Below, piece by piece: positions 53,376-62,562 of a stretch of DNA of 64,000 nt; the stretch's first letter is position 1; every line of letters begins with the position of its first letter. The position numbers and the translations under genes are program-made. The stretch covers positions 496,001-560,000 of the forward strand of contig VTTJ01000002.1 in the NCBI GenBank assembly GCA_008364785.1. Direction: 5' to 3'. The notes beneath the pieces are model-generated. The model made no database searches. It saw only the letters and a program-made list of their open reading frames with translations, and was not told the DNA's origin. This DNA is from Bacillus sp. BGMRC 2118. Its GTDB lineage: Bacteria; Bacillota; Bacilli; Bacillales; SA4.

Positions 53376-55106
53376 ATGCTCGCAGAATTATCAATCCGCA
53401 ATTTTGCCATTATCGAAGAGCTAACCATTTCTTTTGAAAAGGGTTTAACTGTCTTGACTGGTGAAACGGGTGCCGGAAAATCAATTATTATAGATGCGAT
53501 TGGTTTACTAGTTGGTGGACGAGGATCGGCAGAATACGTTCGCCATGAAATGGAGAAGGCTGAGATTGAAGGACTATTTTTATTAGATAATCAAACACAT
53601 CCATGTTTTCAAAAGATGTATCAACTGGGGATAGAAGCATCAGAAGGGATGATTGTGTTACGTAGAGATATTTTAAAAAATGGGAAAAGTGTTTGCCGAG
53701 TAAATGGAAAACTCGTTACATTGGGTATATTGCGTGAAATAGGACAAACATTAATCGATATACATGGACAGCATGAGCACCAGGAACTAATGAATCAAGA
53801 TGAACATATTCATCTCTTAGATCAATACGCAGAGGAAGCAATTGTACCAGCCTTACTAGAGTATCAACGACTATATAAAGACTACTACCAGTTACATCAA
53901 CAATTGAAGAACTTAACAGAAAATGATCAGCAATTAGCTCACCGCCTAGATCTACTTCAATTTCAATTAAATGAAATTACTAGTAGCGAACTCGAGCCGG
54001 GAGAAGATGAGCGATTAGTTGAAGAAAAACATAAAATTACGAATTTTGAACGTATATATCAGTCAGTCAGTAATAGCTATCACGCCTTACATGGTGATCA
54101 AAGGGGACTTGATTGGGTAGCAATGGTCATGAATCACTTAGAAATGATTTCTGAGTTAGATTCCAAATATAAAGAATTATATGAGTTGGTTTCAACCAGC
54201 TTTTATCAGCTTGAAGATGCCTCATATTCATTAAGAAACACTCTTGATGATCTTGAGCACGACCCAAACCGACTCAATGAAATTGAAAGCAGGCTAAGTG
54301 AGATTACTCAACTGCGTCGTAAATATGGAACAACAGTTGAAGAAATCCTTCAATATTCTGCTAAAATTGAAGAGGAAATTGATGAAATAACGAACCGTGA
54401 TTCTCATGTTCATAAAGTGCGTCAAAAATTAGAATCCGTTCTTGAGGATCTATTAGTAGAAGGACAAGGTATATCTAAGCTACGAAAGAAATGGGCTGCC
54501 CATTTGGAAGAGGCAATTTTAAGAGAACTAAAAGAATTATATATGGATAAATCAGCCTTCAAAATTATGGTCGAGGAAAAGGAAGGAAATGCTAATGACC
54601 CGATTGTGAATGGTAAACATACGAAGCTACATAAGACGGGTATCGACTCGGTTGAGTTCTATATTTCTCCTAACCCTGGTGAGCCTTTAAAACCATTAGG
54701 TAAAATTGCATCCGGAGGAGAATTATCCAGAATAATGCTCGCGTTGAAGTCGATTTTCTCTAAGCATCAGGGAGTAACCTCCATTATTTTTGATGAAGTG
54801 GATACAGGAGTTAGCGGAAGAGTGGCACAGGCAATTGCTGAGAAAATATATAATGTGTCTATTGATTCACAAGTGCTATGTATTTCTCACTTGCCACAAG
54901 TCGCTGCTATGGCAGATAGTCATTTATATATTCAAAAAGAAACGCAAAATGATCGTACAAAAACTTCTGTCAGAACATTAACAGACGAAGAACAAATAAA
55001 AGAAGTGGCAAGAATGATATCAGGAGTAGAAATTACAGAACTTACTAAACAACATTCAAAAGAGCTCTTAAGCCTAGCTACATCACTAAAACATAAAACA
55101 ACTTGA
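53376..55106 (+). CDS. recN: DNA repair protein RecN
   Basis: SMC-like ATPase acting early in double-strand break repair. The 576 residues have Walker A GETGAGKSIIIDAIGLLVGGR (about 28-48), a long coiled-coil middle with the joint region near residues 160-370, the ABC signature ASGGELSRIMLALK (about 445-458) and Walker B TSIIFDEVDTGVSGR, then SHLPQVAAMAD. GAGGTGG precedes ATG 53376. Confidence 0.96.
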   Translation: MLAELSIRNFAIIEELTISFEKGLTVLTGETGAGKSIIIDAIGLLVGGRGSAEYVRHEMEKAEIEGLFLLDNQTHPCFQKMYQLGIEASEGMIVLRRDILKNGKSVCRVNGKLVTLGILREIGQTLIDIHGQHEHQELMNQDEHIHLLDQYAEEAIVPALLEYQRLYKDYYQLHQQLKNLTENDQQLAHRLDLLQFQLNEITSSELEPGEDERLVEEKHKITNFERIYQSVSNSYHALHGDQRGLDWVAMVMNHLEMISELDSKYKELYELVSTSFYQLEDASYSLRNTLDDLEHDPNRLNEIESRLSEITQLRRKYGTTVEEILQYSAKIEEEIDEITNRDSHVHKVRQKLESVLEDLLVEGQGISKLRKKWAAHLEEAILRELKELYMDKSAFKIMVEEKEGNANDPIVNGKHTKLHKTGIDSVEFYISPNPGEPLKPLGKIASGGELSRIMLALKSIFSKHQGVTSIIFDEVDTGVSGRVAQAIAEKIYNVSIDSQVLCISHLPQVAAMADSHLYIQKETQNDRTKTSVRTLTDEEQIKEVARMISGVEITELTKQHSKELLSLATSLKHKTT

Positions 55107-55135
55107 AAAGCTATCCAAAATGGGTAGCTTTTTTT
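55107..55135 (+). terminator. Terminator after recN
   Basis: AAAAGCTATCC / GGGTAGCTTTT stem with a short loop and T7. Confidence 0.88.
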
Positions 55136-55234
55136 ATGAAAGGAAAGTTATAAATGAAGTACGTAAAGGTAAAGTTATATATGTAGCCAAATATAAAATG
55201 GTATGGTGTGGGTAGGAGCGAGGAGAGTGAAAAC

Positions 55235-56533
55235 ATGACAACAGAGATAATTAGAAAAATAATTGGCGCATTTCTCCTTGTTTCATTAGTTGCGATAGGA
55301 TTTCTAGAACCAGTTCAAACGTATGTGGAAATACCGAAAGAAATTGTTTTGTTTGAAAATCAAGAGGAACAACTGTCCATTCCTGCCTCGGCAGCAGTCA
55401 AAGGATTTCAAAACAACGAACAAATTGCCACAATTGCAGGAACGAATGAATCGCTTTCAATCCAAGGAACAGAAAGCGGGGATGGCGATATGATTGTCGA
55501 GATGGCTGGCTTTCCTATTAAAAAAGTGGATGTAAAGGTTTTATCTGATTTTAGAGTAATACCAGGTGGACAATCAATCGGTGTAAAGCTAAATTCGCAG
55601 GGCGTATTAGTCGTTGGACACCATCAAATTGAAACAGAAAAAGGAAAACAATCCCCAGGTGAAATTGCAGGGGTGCAGGTTGGTGATATCATTAAGAAGA
55701 TTAATGAAACACCAATTGAAAAAATGAGTGATGTTACACCATTCGTACAAAGCGCCGGAAAAACAGGTGAGCCATTAGATTTGGTTATTGTACGAGATGA
55801 AAAAGAAATTAAGACAAAGCTCGTACCATTAAAAGATAAAAACGAGCATTCCTACAGAATTGGTTTATACATCCGTGATTCTGCAGCGGGTATTGGTACA
55901 ATGACGTTCTATCATCCAGAATCTAAAAAGTATGGTGCACTTGGCCATGTGATTTCTGATATGGATACCAAGAAGCCAATTGTAGTTGATGATGGTCAAA
56001 TCATTCGATCGACTGTTACTTCCATACAAAAAGGAGCAAATGGGAGTCCTGGAGAAAAGCATGCACGGTTTTCTTCAGAGAAAGAAGTGATCGGAGATAT
56101 CACTCGTAATAGTCCATTTGGGATATTCGGTAAGTTATCAAAGGATATGGAAAATGGTATTATGGATAAACCATTACCAGTAGCTCTATCTCATCAAGTT
56201 AAAGAAGGGCCAGCGCAAATATTAACAGTAGTTGATAATGATGAGGTTCAATTGTTCGATATTGAAATCGTTAGCACGGTACCACAAAAGTTTCCTGCTA
56301 CAAAGGGGATGGTACTAAAAGTAACAGATCCTGAACTGCTTAAGAAAACAGGCGGTATCGTACAAGGGATGAGCGGAAGTCCTATAATCCAGGATGGAAA
56401 AGTGATTGGTGCAGTTACACATGTATTCGTAAATGATCCTACTTCAGGATATGGTGTTCATATTGAATGGATGCTTAATGAGGCAGGTTTAGATATATAT
56501 GAAGGATCTAAAGAAGAGCGAAAGGCTAGTTAA
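55235..56533 (+). CDS. spoIVB: SpoIVB serine peptidase
   Basis: Forespore-secreted protease that triggers pro-sigma-K processing by cutting SpoIVFA. The 432 residues contain an N-terminal membrane anchor ([16 protein letters not shown]), a PDZ domain (about 105-195; [19 protein letters not shown]) and an S55 peptidase domain with His in GALGHVISD, Ser in [11 protein letters not shown] and a nearby Asp in [15 protein letters not shown] precedes ATG 55235. Directly upstream of spo0A, as in nearly all Bacillaceae. Confidence 0.95.
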   Translation: MTTEIIRKIIGAFLLVSLVAIGFLEPVQTYVEIPKEIVLFENQEEQLSIPASAAVKGFQNNEQIATIAGTNESLSIQGTESGDGDMIVEMAGFPIKKVDVKVLSDFRVIPGGQSIGVKLNSQGVLVVGHHQIETEKGKQSPGEIAGVQVGDIIKKINETPIEKMSDVTPFVQSAGKTGEPLDLVIVRDEKEIKTKLVPLKDKNEHSYRIGLYIRDSAAGIGTMTFYHPESKKYGALGHVISDMDTKKPIVVDDGQIIRSTVTSIQKGANGSPGEKHARFSSEKEVIGDITRNSPFGIFGKLSKDMENGIMDKPLPVALSHQVKEGPAQILTVVDNDEVQLFDIEIVSTVPQKFPATKGMVLKVTDPELLKKTGGIVQGMSGSPIIQDGKVIGAVTHVFVNDPTSGYGVHIEWMLNEAGLDIYEGSKEERKAS

Positions 56534-56556
56534 TAGCCGTTTTCGCTCTTTTTTTC
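56514..56556 (+). terminator. Terminator after spoIVB
   Basis: AAGAGCGAAA (inside the coding end) pairs with TTTCGCTCTT, with an inner GGCTA/TAGCC stem, followed by T7. Confidence 0.88.
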
Positions 56557-56594
56557 TTTCCTATTATTATGTATACTGTAGGAGATAGAGATTT

Positions 56595-56602
56595 TTCGAC
56601 AA
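56595..56602 (-). promoter_or_regulatory. Spo0A box, reverse orientation, upstream of spo0A
   Basis: TTCGACAA is the exact complement of the Spo0A box TTGTCGAA. It lies about 30 bases before a TTGACA -35 hexamer. A near-match AGTCGAA follows at 56626-56632. Confidence 0.65.
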
Positions 56603-56632
56603 AAGCATACGAAAGTGACAAAAAAAGTCGAA

Positions 56633-56661
56633 TTGACAATTATAATGGAGAATAATAAATA
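56633..56661 (+). promoter_or_regulatory. Candidate vegetative (sigma-A) promoter of spo0A
   Basis: A perfect TTGACA at 56633-56638, a 17-base spacer and a weak -10 TAAATA. In B. subtilis spo0A has a vegetative promoter upstream of a sporulation promoter, and the layout here agrees. Confidence 0.5.
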
Positions 56662-56695
56662 TTTCAACGTTTTTTTTATATTTTTTTTAAAAAAT

Positions 56696-56724
56696 AGAGG
56701 AAATTTGGTTGCATTGTCGAAAAC
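56696..56724 (+). promoter_or_regulatory. Sigma-H sporulation promoter of spo0A with overlapping Spo0A box
   Basis: AGAGGAAAT (56696-56704) fits the sigma-H -35 RNAGGAWWW fully. After 11 bases GTCGAAAAC (56716-56724) fits RNNGAATWW at most positions. A perfect Spo0A box TTGTCGAA (56714-56721) overlaps the -10, as in autoregulated spo0A. The 383-base gap holds no gene. Confidence 0.7.
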
Positions 56725-56916
56725 TTCATTTAGAATAAGAATTAGAAATCATAATTATAAATTATTCAAACTATTTAACCCTAAATATAAATCGGAAATA
56801 GGAGCGCTTTCAATACGAGTGAAACTGCAACGATTTAGGGAGTTGATGGTGTTATGTGCCATCCAATTGCTTATGTCTGACAAATAAATGTAAAAGTTTC
56901 TTGAGGAGGAAGTATT

Positions 56917-57711
56917 GTGAAGAAGATTAAAGTTTGCTTAGTGGATGATAATAGAGAACTAATTGGGCTTCTAGAAGATTATGTATCAGCTCAAGAAGAT
57001 ATGGAAGTGGTAGGTGTGGCCTACAACGGTCAGGAATGCCTGAATATGCTTGAAGATCGTAATCCAGATGTATTAGTATTAGATATTATCATGCCTCATT
57101 TAGACGGTCTTGCAGTGTTAGAAAAGCTTCGTGAAACAAGAACGGAAAAAATGCCTAATGTCATTATGTTAACTGCGTTCGGGCAGGAGGATGTGACGAA
57201 GAAAGCTGTAGATTTAGGAGCATCATACTTCATTTTGAAACCGTTTGATATGGAACATCTGACAAATCATATTCGTCAAGTAAGCGGTAACGGAATCTCT
57301 GCAATTAAGAGACCTGCCTCATCTTCTTTTAGATCTCATCAGGAACCAGCGAAACCGAAAAATTTAGATGCCAGCATCACAAGCATTATCCATGAAATTG
57401 GGGTACCAGCTCATATTAAAGGATACTTGTACTTACGTGAAGCAATCTCAATGGTATACAATGACATTGAGCTACTAGGATCGATTACAAAGGTGTTATA
57501 TCCTGATATTGCAAAGAAATACAACACAACAGCAAGTCGTGTGGAACGTGCCATCCGTCATGCTATTGAGGTGGCATGGAGCCGTGGAAATATCGATTCC
57601 ATTTCATCGTTATTTGGATACACAGTTAGCATGTCTAAAGCAAAACCAACAAACTCAGAATTCATCGCAATGGTAGCGGATAAGCTTCGCTTGGAGCATA
57701 AGGCTTCTTGA
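56917..57711 (+). CDS. spo0A: Sporulation master response regulator Spo0A
   Basis: The 264-residue response regulator is activated by the phosphorelay. Receiver domain (1-125) with acidic pocket Asp10-Asp11, phosphorylated Asp56 ([10 protein letters not shown]), Thr in MLTAFGQ and Lys in ILKPFDME. The C-terminal DNA-binding domain (about 145-264) contains [20 protein letters not shown] and the recognition helix [21 protein letters not shown] start behind AGGAGGAAG. It has its own two-promoter control region and terminator. Confidence 0.98.
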   Translation: MKKIKVCLVDDNRELIGLLEDYVSAQEDMEVVGVAYNGQECLNMLEDRNPDVLVLDIIMPHLDGLAVLEKLRETRTEKMPNVIMLTAFGQEDVTKKAVDLGASYFILKPFDMEHLTNHIRQVSGNGISAIKRPASSSFRSHQEPAKPKNLDASITSIIHEIGVPAHIKGYLYLREAISMVYNDIELLGSITKVLYPDIAKKYNTTASRVERAIRHAIEVAWSRGNIDSISSLFGYTVSMSKAKPTNSEFIAMVADKLRLEHKAS

Positions 57712-57729
57712 GAGGGCGATAAGTAACAT

Positions 57730-57768
57730 AAGAAAACCACCAACTATAAATTAGTCGGTGGTTTTCTT
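57730..57768. terminator. Bidirectional terminator after spo0A
   Basis: AAGAAAACCACC / GGTGGTTTTCTT stem with a 15-base loop. Confidence 0.9.
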
Positions 57769-57786
57769 CTTGTATGAGCTCGATAT

Positions 57787-58803
57787 TTAATTGTTATGTG
57801 TATCTGCTAGTTTATCTCGATCACTGACAGAAGGAGGTTCTTCAATCCATCCTTTCTCAATGAGTAGATTTATCCCATCTTCAGCGTAAAGTGCAATTTC
57901 AGTTATTAATCGTGCATATTGAGCAGCCAAATCACGACGTTGGGCAACGGCAAAGCCAGCACCGTAAAAACCGACAGCAGCAGAAACTAATGTGACAACA
58001 TGAAATAACATTAGTTTCTCTGAAAAAGGTGCAACCGTAGAGTTCGTTATCTCACTATCAACTCTCCGTGGCGGCGGGAGATTATCGTCCGTTAGCATTG
58101 TATTTAATATATCAAATTGTTTATCACAAACCTTATGTCCACGTTGGAAATACGCCCGAACTTCATCTGTTTCAGTTACTTGAGTAAAGCCTAATTCCAA
58201 CACAATTTTGACAATGTTTTTATGCATATTATAGTAGATTCCACTAATCTCTATCGCATTTAATGGTCTTCTATTGCCCAAAAATCCAGTTAGAAAACTT
58301 TGCTTTTCAACAAAATCAATTTTTTCCTTCGGAGCAATATGTGGTGGTCGGCTAAAAATACCTTTACTTAGCATGACGTCCATAATTCGATCATAGAGCT
58401 CCATTGCTTCTTTATTACATGAGATAAAGTATTTTCTTTGATCGGCTCTTGCAGATGTACCAACTGCACCTGCGTAGCCGGTTAAACCATGTAATGTCAT
58501 CACATGATAATATACGAGCATAAACGTATCGGTGAACAAAGGGGGGGCGTCATAATTTACATCTAACTTAGTAAACCCCTTTGGTATTGGAAAGTTCTCC
58601 TTTTTGAGAAATTCTCTTATTTTAGAGAGATGACCTTTTGATAACGATAAGGCAAATTCTAGAATCTCCTTTATATCAGGATCATCTACAGTTTTAATAA
58701 AATAACTTGTGACCGCTGCCCCCATACTATCATTCATATACTGAGTCCACAGATTTGCAATTTCAGATGATGACATTGGAACGTTGTGACTGATTTGTTT
58801 CAT
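57787..58803 (-). CDS. DUF3231 family protein, two-repeat
   Basis: The 338-residue soluble protein is built of two similar halves. Each has a long four-helix pattern with a matching landmark (FTDTFMLVYYHVMTLHGLTG near 89-108; FSEKLMLFHVVTLVSAAVGF near 258-277) and ends in a similar phrase (SKGIFSRPPH; EKGWIEEPPS). This is typical of DUF3231, related to spore coat protein F-like, ferritin-fold proteins of Bacillaceae. Function unknown; a spore role is a guess. AGAGGGG lies upstream of the ATG. It is not at this place in B. subtilis. Confidence 0.85.
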   Translation of the reverse strand: MKQISHNVPMSSSEIANLWTQYMNDSMGAAVTSYFIKTVDDPDIKEILEFALSLSKGHLSKIREFLKKENFPIPKGFTKLDVNYDAPPLFTDTFMLVYYHVMTLHGLTGYAGAVGTSARADQRKYFISCNKEAMELYDRIMDVMLSKGIFSRPPHIAPKEKIDFVEKQSFLTGFLGNRRPLNAIEISGIYYNMHKNIVKIVLELGFTQVTETDEVRAYFQRGHKVCDKQFDILNTMLTDDNLPPPRRVDSEITNSTVAPFSEKLMLFHVVTLVSAAVGFYGAGFAVAQRRDLAAQYARLITEIALYAEDGINLLIEKGWIEEPPSVSDRDKLADTHNN

Positions 58804-58904
58804 GTTAACCCCTCTTAATATACCTTTTTTATGAGCTTAGTCTTACCAGAATAAGATGATTATATAAGGATGTTGAACCCGAGGGCGATGGACTGAAGGA
58901 ATGT

Positions 58905-58943
58905 AAAAGGCTAGCCCCTTCTATACAAAAGGAGACTAGCCTT
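58905..58943 (-). terminator. Terminator of the yycC-like gene (leftward)
   Basis: Read leftward, AAGGCTAGTCTCCTT pairs with AAGGGGCTAGCCTT (two mismatches) and runs into TTTT. Confidence 0.75.
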
Positions 58944-58954
58944 ATTTCTTCGTA

Positions 58955-59104
58955 CTATTTTTCATTGTTTTTTTCTTCGTTTGCAAGCTCCATCATCTTT
59001 TCTAACAAGATATGTTGTGGCATATGCATGAGTTTTTCAATGGGTACACCGAGCTTTTCAGATAATCTGATTGCTGTTTCAGGTGAAATTTGTAATGGTC
59101 TCAT
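58955..59104 (-). CDS. YycC-like small protein
   Basis: A 49-residue gene reads MRPLQISPETAIRLSEKLG, then VPIEKLMHMPQHILLEKMME, and ends in an acidic/Lys tail. AAGGAGGAAA lies 7 bases upstream of the ATG, and a terminator follows the stop. The MRPLQIS start and LMHMPQHIL core match the YycC family as I remember it. Function is unknown. The N-terminal half could be a small helix-turn-helix-like fold. It stands alone between the DUF3231 gene and yqiK. Confidence 0.85.
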   Translation of the reverse strand: MRPLQISPETAIRLSEKLGVPIEKLMHMPQHILLEKMMELANEEKNNEK

Positions 59105-59180
59105 TTTATTTCCTCCTTACTATAGTAGAATATAGGAAGATAAAAACATTCTCAAGCACAATATAAAAGGAGGTTACATT

Positions 59181-59903
59181 ATGACGAAAATATTTGGTCA
59201 TAGAGGTGCTGCTGGCACACATCCCGAAAATACAATGATTTCATTTATTGCGGCAGAGCGGGCATCTGCTGATGGTATTGAGTTAGATGTACAGTTATCA
59301 AAGGATGGAGAAATTGTTGTGATCCATGATGAGACTCTTGATCGAACAACAACAGGAACCGGCTTAATAAAAGATCATACATTAAAGGAAATTCGATCGT
59401 TTGATGCGAGTTATAAGTTTCCTGATTATGGTGTTTGTAAAGTTCCATCGTTAGATGAAGTGTTTAATTGGTCCCTTTCAAATAATTTGTTTATTAATGT
59501 AGAATTGAAAAATAGTGAATTTCCTTATGAAGGACTTGAGGAGAAGGTAATACAATTAATTAGAACCTACCACTATGAGAAGCGGATCATTATCTCTTCT
59601 TTTAATCATAAGAGCCTTGAGAAGTGTATAAAAATAGCACCTGAAATTGAAGTAGGTGTGCTATTCAACAAAAAGAAGAAAGATCCATGGGAATATGCGA
59701 AGAGAATCGGTGCAAAATCAATTCACCCGAACTATCGCATTATATCCAATTCTGATATCATAAAGTCTCAGGAAAAAGGTGTTTCAGTGCGTCCGTATAC
59801 TGTTAACAAACAAAAAGAAATGGAAAGACTCCTGTCAATAAAGTGTGAATCGATTATTACGGATTATCCTGAAAAGGCTGTTTCGTTAAGGGAAAAGTAT
59901 TGA
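59181..59903 (+). CDS. yqiK: Glycerophosphodiester phosphodiesterase
   Basis: Cleaves glycerophosphodiesters to glycerol-3-phosphate and an alcohol. The 240 residues have the GDPD barrel motifs HRGAAGTHPENTMISF (catalytic His and the metal/phosphate loop), ELDVQLSKDGEIVVIHDETLDRTT (Glu, Asp, second His) and NVELK. No signal peptide, so cytosolic. AAAGGAGG precedes the ATG. YqiK lies in the corresponding B. subtilis region after spo0A. Confidence 0.92.
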   Translation: MTKIFGHRGAAGTHPENTMISFIAAERASADGIELDVQLSKDGEIVVIHDETLDRTTTGTGLIKDHTLKEIRSFDASYKFPDYGVCKVPSLDEVFNWSLSNNLFINVELKNSEFPYEGLEEKVIQLIRTYHYEKRIIISSFNHKSLEKCIKIAPEIEVGVLFNKKKKDPWEYAKRIGAKSIHPNYRIISNSDIIKSQEKGVSVRPYTVNKQKEMERLLSIKCESIITDYPEKAVSLREKY

Positions 59904-59911
59904 AACGATAG

Positions 59912-59949
59912 AAAAAAGCCACTTGAGATACAGCTCAAATGGCTTTTTT
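59912..59949. terminator. Bidirectional terminator between yqiK and yqzF
   Basis: AAAAAAGCCACTTGAG / CTCAAATGGCTTTTTT stem (one mismatch) with a 6-base loop. Confidence 0.9.
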
Positions 59950-59963
59950 CTATGTTAATACTC

Positions 59964-60203
59964 TTATTTACGTTGCATAAATCTATTTTGAATTTTATTT
60001 CGCTTACGATCTCGGTAAAAAATAAAACTCCCAATCAAATATAATCCACCTACAAGGCAAATGACACCCAGTAAAAATTGTAGACTAAGCGAAGGGATAG
60101 GTGCTTGTAATACTCCAAACGACATATCTCTTATTAATTTAATCCCGAGTGCAGCTAATCCGACTGGGATAAGTACTAGTATTAGTGCTATAAAACGTAA
60201 CAT
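59964..60203 (-). CDS. yqzF: DUF2627 small membrane protein YqzF
   Basis: A 79-residue protein with two membrane helices (IALILVLIPVGLAALGIKLI and LQFLLGVICLVGGLYLIGSFIF) and a basic tail (RDRKRNKIQNRFMQRK). It is the YqzF/DUF2627 protein that also lies next to bkdR in B. subtilis. AAAGGGACTC precedes the ATG. Function unknown. Confidence 0.85.
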   Translation of the reverse strand: MLRFIALILVLIPVGLAALGIKLIRDMSFGVLQAPIPSLSLQFLLGVICLVGGLYLIGSFIFYRDRKRNKIQNRFMQRK

Positions 60204-60304
60204 AATGAGTCCCTTTCTAAAAGAATAGTCTTACTTCTTATTATAATGTAAAAATGATATGAAGGAAATTGCCAAAACTTACAATTCAGTGTACAATACT
60301 TATG

Positions 60305-60318
60305 TGCAATATTTTGCA
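60305..60318 (+). promoter_or_regulatory. TGCAA-N4-TTGCA palindrome upstream of bkdR
   Basis: TGCAATATTTTGCA lies 17 bases before the bkdR start. The same half-sites and spacing occur at 62413-62426 before the sigma-54 promoter that BkdR should activate. It is a likely BkdR binding site giving autoregulation. Confidence 0.5.
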
Positions 60319-60335
60319 ATTAGGAGTGTCTTAGT

Positions 60336-62390
60336 ATGCAAAAAGTGTTATTAGTTGGAGCCGGAAAAGGTGGAACTGCAATATTACGTCTCCTTAAGGA
60401 AACAGAGATTATGGAGATCACAGCAGTTGTGGATATTAATAAAGATGCACCAGGATTAGAGATAGCGAAAGAATTAGGAATTGAAACGAGTGCTAGCTGG
60501 GAAAAGTGTTTGACAGATGAGATTGACATTATTATTGAAGCAACTGGTAATGAAGAAGTGTTTAAAGCAATTCGGGAAAAGCGTAGTCAAAAAACAGTTC
60601 TAATACCAGGCACGGTTGCTCATTTTATATCAAAGCTGATAGAAGAGAAAGAATTGCTAATTAATGAATTAACTCATCAGTCATATAAATACAACTTAAT
60701 CTTCAACTCTACCCACGACGGTATGATTGTAGTCGATATCGATGGTAAGATTATTTTGTTTAATCGCAGTGCTGAAAAGGTCATAGGGATGAAGAAAGAA
60801 CATGCGATTGGCCAGGATATTGCAACTATCATTCCTACAACGGAGTTACCAAGAGTATTGCAAACTCGTCAAATCGAAAAGAATAAAGAGCTGTTACTTG
60901 AAAACGGTAAGAAGGTTATCACAACAAGGATACCAATCGTAACTGATTCTGGTACTCTTTTAGGGGCTTTCTCAGTATTTAAAGATATTACAGAGGTTGT
61001 CAATTTAGCAGAGGAAATAACCAACTTAAAGGATATTCAAACGATGCTCGAGGCTATTATACAATCATCAGAAGAGGCAATTTCTGTTGTAGATGAAGAC
61101 GGTAAAGGGATTCTTATCAATCCTGCATACACGAGAATTACAGGACTTACAAAAGAAAATGTTGTTGGAATGCCTGCTACAGCAGATATATCCGAAGGTG
61201 AAAGTATGCATATGCAGGTACTTCAGACTAGAAGACCTGTTAGAGGAGCGAGAATGAGGGTTGGTCCGAATCACCGTGATGTTATTGTTAATGTTGCCCC
61301 AATTATTGTTGATGGTAAACTAAAAGGCAGTGTAGGTGTTATTCACGACGTCTCAGAAATACACTCGCTAACAAATGAGTTGAAAAGAGCAAGACAGATT
61401 ATTCGAACGTTAGAGGCGAAATATTCCTTTGATGACATTATTGGTAACTCAGAAGAGATGACGTTCGCAATTGAACAGGCAAAACTTGGAGCTAAAACTC
61501 CTGCAACAGTATTGCTAAGAGGGGAATCGGGCACAGGAAAAGAATTATTTGCCCATGCTATTCATAATGGAAGCGATCGGAAATTCAATAAATTTATTCG
61601 TGTGAATTGCGCAGCTATATCTGAATCGTTATTGGAAAGTGAACTGTTTGGTTATGATGAAGGTGCCTTCTCGGGAGCAAAACGAGGAGGGAAAACTGGT
61701 TATTTTGAGGAAGCGAACAATGGAAGTATTTTTTTAGATGAGATAGGGGAATTGTCTGCAGGAATGCAGGCTAAATTGCTGCGTGTTTTACAAGAACATG
61801 AAATTATTCGGGTAGGGGGAACGAAGCCTATTTCAATCAATGTTCGTGTAATTGCTGCAACTAATGTTAATCTGGAAAAAGGAATTGCAAATGGGACGTT
61901 CAGAGAGGATTTATATTATCGATTAAATCGACTTCCTATTCATATTCCGCCACTCCGGCAACGTAAACAAGATATACCAAACTTATGTCATTACTTATTA
62001 CATAAAATAAATCAAGATTATGGAAGAGTAATTGAAGGAATAGCTGATGAAGCAACCCGTTACCTAATGGAATATCATTGGCCAGGTAATGTCCGCGAAC
62101 TGGAAAATATTCTTGGCAGAGCTGTTATCTATATGAAACCCAATGAGACAAAAATAGAATTATCTCACATTCCTAAATTAGAGCCACAAGGGCAAGCTAA
62201 AAAAGAACAAGAACACAGTGAAATACAAGTTAGAACGCTAAATGATATGGTTGAAGAATATGAAGCGAACATATTATCAAGGGTTATACAGCAAAATAAC
62301 GGAAATAAAACAGTAACAGCCAAGCAATTAAATATTTCACTGCGAAGTTTATACTATAAGTTAGAAAAATATCATATTTTGCAAAAATGA
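60336..62390 (+). CDS. bkdR: Sigma-54-dependent transcriptional activator BkdR
   Basis: The 684-residue enhancer-binding protein activates sigma-54 (SigL) RNA polymerase at the bkd operon. The N-terminal region (1-110) has a Rossmann-like [17 protein letters not shown]. Two PAS domains follow (about 120-225 and 240-345). The AAA+ domain (about 365-600) has Walker A GESGTGKE, the sigma-54 contact loop GAFSGA (usually GAFTGA), Walker [12 protein letters not shown] and the arginine-finger region. A Fis-type helix-turn-helix closes the protein ([20 protein letters not shown]). TTAGGAGTG lies upstream of the ATG. It is followed by its target promoter. Confidence 0.94.
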   Translation: MQKVLLVGAGKGGTAILRLLKETEIMEITAVVDINKDAPGLEIAKELGIETSASWEKCLTDEIDIIIEATGNEEVFKAIREKRSQKTVLIPGTVAHFISKLIEEKELLINELTHQSYKYNLIFNSTHDGMIVVDIDGKIILFNRSAEKVIGMKKEHAIGQDIATIIPTTELPRVLQTRQIEKNKELLLENGKKVITTRIPIVTDSGTLLGAFSVFKDITEVVNLAEEITNLKDIQTMLEAIIQSSEEAISVVDEDGKGILINPAYTRITGLTKENVVGMPATADISEGESMHMQVLQTRRPVRGARMRVGPNHRDVIVNVAPIIVDGKLKGSVGVIHDVSEIHSLTNELKRARQIIRTLEAKYSFDDIIGNSEEMTFAIEQAKLGAKTPATVLLRGESGTGKELFAHAIHNGSDRKFNKFIRVNCAAISESLLESELFGYDEGAFSGAKRGGKTGYFEEANNGSIFLDEIGELSAGMQAKLLRVLQEHEIIRVGGTKPISINVRVIAATNVNLEKGIANGTFREDLYYRLNRLPIHIPPLRQRKQDIPNLCHYLLHKINQDYGRVIEGIADEATRYLMEYHWPGNVRELENILGRAVIYMKPNETKIELSHIPKLEPQGQAKKEQEHSEIQVRTLNDMVEEYEANILSRVIQQNNGNKTVTAKQLNISLRSLYYKLEKYHILQK

Positions 62391-62411
62391 GCGTGCAATT
62401 TTTTTCATGAT

Positions 62412-62427
62412 ATGCAAGAAATTGCAT
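62412..62427 (+). promoter_or_regulatory. Probable BkdR upstream activating site
   Basis: ATGCAAGAAATTGCAT is a perfect inverted repeat with a 4-base centre, 42 bases before the -24 element. A second pair of half-sites, TTGCA and TGCAA, lies just upstream at about 62379-62398. Confidence 0.65.
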
Positions 62428-62468
62428 GGATAGAAAAAACGATAAAGCGTTTTCATTACTTATAAAAG

Positions 62469-62486
62469 TTGGCACGATTCTTGCTT
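62469..62486 (+). promoter_or_regulatory. Sigma-54 (-24/-12) promoter of the ptb-bcd (bkd) operon
   Basis: TTGGCACGATTCTTGCTT matches the sigma-54 consensus YTGGCACGNNNNTTGCW throughout, with correct GG-to-GC spacing. It sits between bkdR and ptb. Confidence 0.93.
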
Positions 62487-62562
62487 ATATAATAAATGGG
62501 TGCATAGATTAGCTAATCAGGTAAGATTCTGAACGACTAAGAAAAAGGGGTTGAAAACATAC

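Noticed and set aside
56615..56887. 90-codon frame upstream of spo0A
   Set aside because: It lies over the spo0A promoters and Spo0A boxes and reads as AT-rich noise (Asn/Lys/Phe/Ile runs).
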